A stretch of DNA of 16,463 bases from the NCBI GenBank assembly GCA_017628165.1, contig JAGBZQ010000011.1, positions 1-16,463 on the forward strand, given 5' to 3'. This stretch comes from Kiritimatiellia bacterium (GTDB taxonomy: Bacteria; Verrucomicrobiota; Kiritimatiellia; RFP12; UBA1067). The notes beneath the pieces were generated by a model. That model searched no databases. It was not told the DNA's origin and was given only the letters and a program-made list of their open reading frames with translations. Both the position numbers and the translations under genes were made by a program. Of the stretch, positions 15,023 to 16,463 are shown one piece after another. The stretch's first letter is position 1; every line of letters starts with the position of its first letter.

Positions 15023-16408
15023 ATGGCAGTGGATTTAGCGCAGAAGGCGCAGAATTTTATGAATCGCGGCAGGCAGGCTCTCGAGTCAGGGCGCTACGAT
15101 TTGTCCGTTGATATGCTTATGGAGGCGGTTCAGGCGGCTCCTGAGGTTTTGGAGGCTCGCAAGCTTCTGCGTGTGGCCCAGGTTAAGAATTTCAGGGCGA
15201 ATGGTAAGGTTGGCTTTGGCGCTAAGCTTGGATATATGATGGACCGCCAGAAGATCATGGCGTTTATAAAGAAGGGAGAAGGCGCGCAGGCGATGCTCGA
15301 AGCGGAGAAGCTTCTGGCAAAGAATCCGCTTGATCCGGATAATATCGAAGCGGCCGTCAAGGCTGCGGAGGCTGCAGGGAAGCCCGATCATGCCGCTATT
15401 ACCATCGAGACGGCTTACGAGTGCGGCAACAAGGATCCCGAGCTCTTGATGCGCGTGGCGGCGTATTACGAAATAGCCAAGGATTGGATAAAGGCTCGAG
15501 ATGCGTATACAAAGCTTTCTGCGATTAAACCCGGAGACCAGTTGATTGTTCAGAAGCTCAAGAATTCCGAGGCGCAGGCTACGATGAATTCTGGCTGGGT
15601 TGAGTCTGCCGGCAAGCGCGGCGGATTCCAGAATCTCATCGCCAATAAGGAGCAGGCCAAGAAACTTGATCAGGCTAACAAGGCTGTTGTTACTGGCGAT
15701 GATGCCGAGGCGATGATTGCCGAAAAAATATCTCAGATCGAAAAAGAGCCCAAGAACATGAACTTCCGGCGTGCTCTTGCGCGTCTTTATATTCAGACAA
15801 AGCGTTTTGAGGAGGCGATAAAGTGCCTTGAGGAGGCGCTTGAGGTCTCAGGTGCCATGGATCCGGAGCTCGACAGGATGCTTTCGCAGACTCGTGTGCA
15901 GTATTTTGATCAGCTGATTGAGCAATATACGGCGGCGGGCGATGAGGATACCGCTATTGACCTTACGAACCAAAAGAACCAGTTCGTCTTCGATGATTTG
16001 GCTTCGCGCGTAGAGCGTTATCCGAACGATCTTCATCTTAGGTATGAATTGGGTGTTCTTTATTACGAGAACGGTTATTATGATGAGGCGCTTGAGCATC
16101 TGCAGCTTGCGCAGCGCAGTCCGAAGGATCGTCTTTCTGCGCTTTACTATCTGGCGATGTGCTTCCTTGAGAAGGGGCAGACGGATATGGCCGTCATGCA
16201 GCTTGAGACGGCTCGTGACGCGATTCCCACGATGGACGCCCTCAAGAAGAAGGTCGTCTATCAACTTGGTCGTACCGCGGAAAGTACTGGCGATCTTGAG
16301 AAGGCGTATCAGTATTACAAGGATGTCTACTCCACGGATGTAGGCTTTGAGGATCTCTCCGAGAGGATGCTTGCCGTATCCCAGGCTCTCAAGGCCCAGC
16401 AGGGCTGA
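15023..16408 (+). CDS. Tetratricopeptide repeat protein of unknown function
   Basis: No specific function is recognised. The 461-residue product is mostly paired helices typical of TPR scaffolds: NRGRQALESGRYDLSVDML near residue 15, RRALARLYIQTKRFEEAIK around 250, LRYELGVLYYENGYYDEALEH near 340 and VYQLGRTAESTGDLEKAYQYY close to the end. There is no signal peptide or membrane segment, so it is probably cytoplasmic and acts by binding partners. A Gly/Lys-rich stretch (NGKVGFGAKLG, about 62-72) breaks the repeats. ATG 15023 is preferred because TAGGAGGA (15012-15019) lies just before it; an in-frame ATG at 15005 forms an ATGA overlap with the previous stop but has no ribosome binding site. A strong terminator follows 20 bases after the stop. 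Confidence 0.88.
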   Translation: MAVDLAQKAQNFMNRGRQALESGRYDLSVDMLMEAVQAAPEVLEARKLLRVAQVKNFRANGKVGFGAKLGYMMDRQKIMAFIKKGEGAQAMLEAEKLLAKNPLDPDNIEAAVKAAEAAGKPDHAAITIETAYECGNKDPELLMRVAAYYEIAKDWIKARDAYTKLSAIKPGDQLIVQKLKNSEAQATMNSGWVESAGKRGGFQNLIANKEQAKKLDQANKAVVTGDDAEAMIAEKISQIEKEPKNMNFRRALARLYIQTKRFEEAIKCLEEALEVSGAMDPELDRMLSQTRVQYFDQLIEQYTAAGDEDTAIDLTNQKNQFVFDDLASRVERYPNDLHLRYELGVLYYENGYYDEALEHLQLAQRSPKDRLSALYYLAMCFLEKGQTDMAVMQLETARDAIPTMDALKKKVVYQLGRTAESTGDLEKAYQYYKDVYSTDVGFEDLSERMLAVSQALKAQQG

Positions 16409-16427
16409 CGGGAGAAGATCGGAAAAC

Positions 16428-16454
16428 AAAAAAAGAGGCGAAAGCCTCTTTTTT
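16428..16454 (+). terminator. Intrinsic terminator closing the downstream gene run
   Basis: A perfect GAGGC-GAAA-GCCTC hairpin (16435-16448) is extended by an A-tract before it and a T-tract after it (TTTTTT 16449-16454). The A/T symmetry would let it also act on the opposite strand. It lies 20 bases after the TPR stop. Confidence 0.9.
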
Positions 16455-16463
16455 AATGGCAGC

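Overview
The window is a bacterial chromosome segment, densely coding and entirely on the + strand. Two cues suggest a Gram-negative, envelope-bearing organism of the PVC group, most like the Kiritimatiellota/Verrucomicrobia/Lentisphaerota side. The first is an outer-membrane assembly pair (BamD-like, LptE-like). The second is the mixture of gut-type amino-sugar salvage genes with a sialate O-acetylesterase-like protein and rubredoxin, which also hints at an anaerobic, glycan-using lifestyle. The taxonomic call is an inference from gene content and was not tested.

Region 1 (1-8508) is a tightly packed run: smc (5' end cut off by the window by only a few codons), nusB, ribD, ribE, a short RNB-family exoribonuclease and a secreted protein with two SGNH hydrolase domains. 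Most junctions overlap (ATGA or a longer overlap), so translation is probably coupled. The run joins chromosome organisation, transcription antitermination, two riboflavin enzymes and RNA decay. ribBA and ribH, often found beside ribD/ribE, are absent here.

Region 2 (about 8539-10105) starts at a good sigma70-type promoter and holds infA (IF-1) and yebC. A strong intrinsic terminator follows, and its T-tract runs directly into the ribosome binding site of a small VOC (glyoxalase-fold) gene.

Region 3 (about 10109-16454) begins with a short palindromic, REP-like stretch and a second strong promoter (TTGATT-18-TATAAT). It then carries a sugar-phosphate nucleotidyltransferase, an N-acetylhexosamine 1-kinase-like phosphotransferase and glucosamine-6-phosphate deaminase (nagB). 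Next come a 44-residue rubredoxin, a BamD-like TPR protein, an LptE-like lipoprotein, a stand-alone Lrp/AsnC ligand-binding (RAM) domain protein and a TPR protein. The region closes with a perfect hairpin terminator at the window's end. The first three genes fit amino-sugar handling: the kinase and nucleotidyltransferase would make UDP-HexNAc, and NagB would feed glucosamine-6-P into glycolysis. The later genes serve the envelope.

Nothing here is clearly a new defence or mobile system. The unusual points are domain-level: an SMC with a short, atypical hinge; an RNase R/II-type enzyme without its N-terminal RNA-binding domains; a double SGNH esterase; a minimal rubredoxin; the terminator placed against an RBS; and the amino-sugar kinase/nucleotidyltransferase/deaminase trio. 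No tRNA, rRNA, CRISPR, insertion sequence or gene-free stretch over 300 bases was seen.
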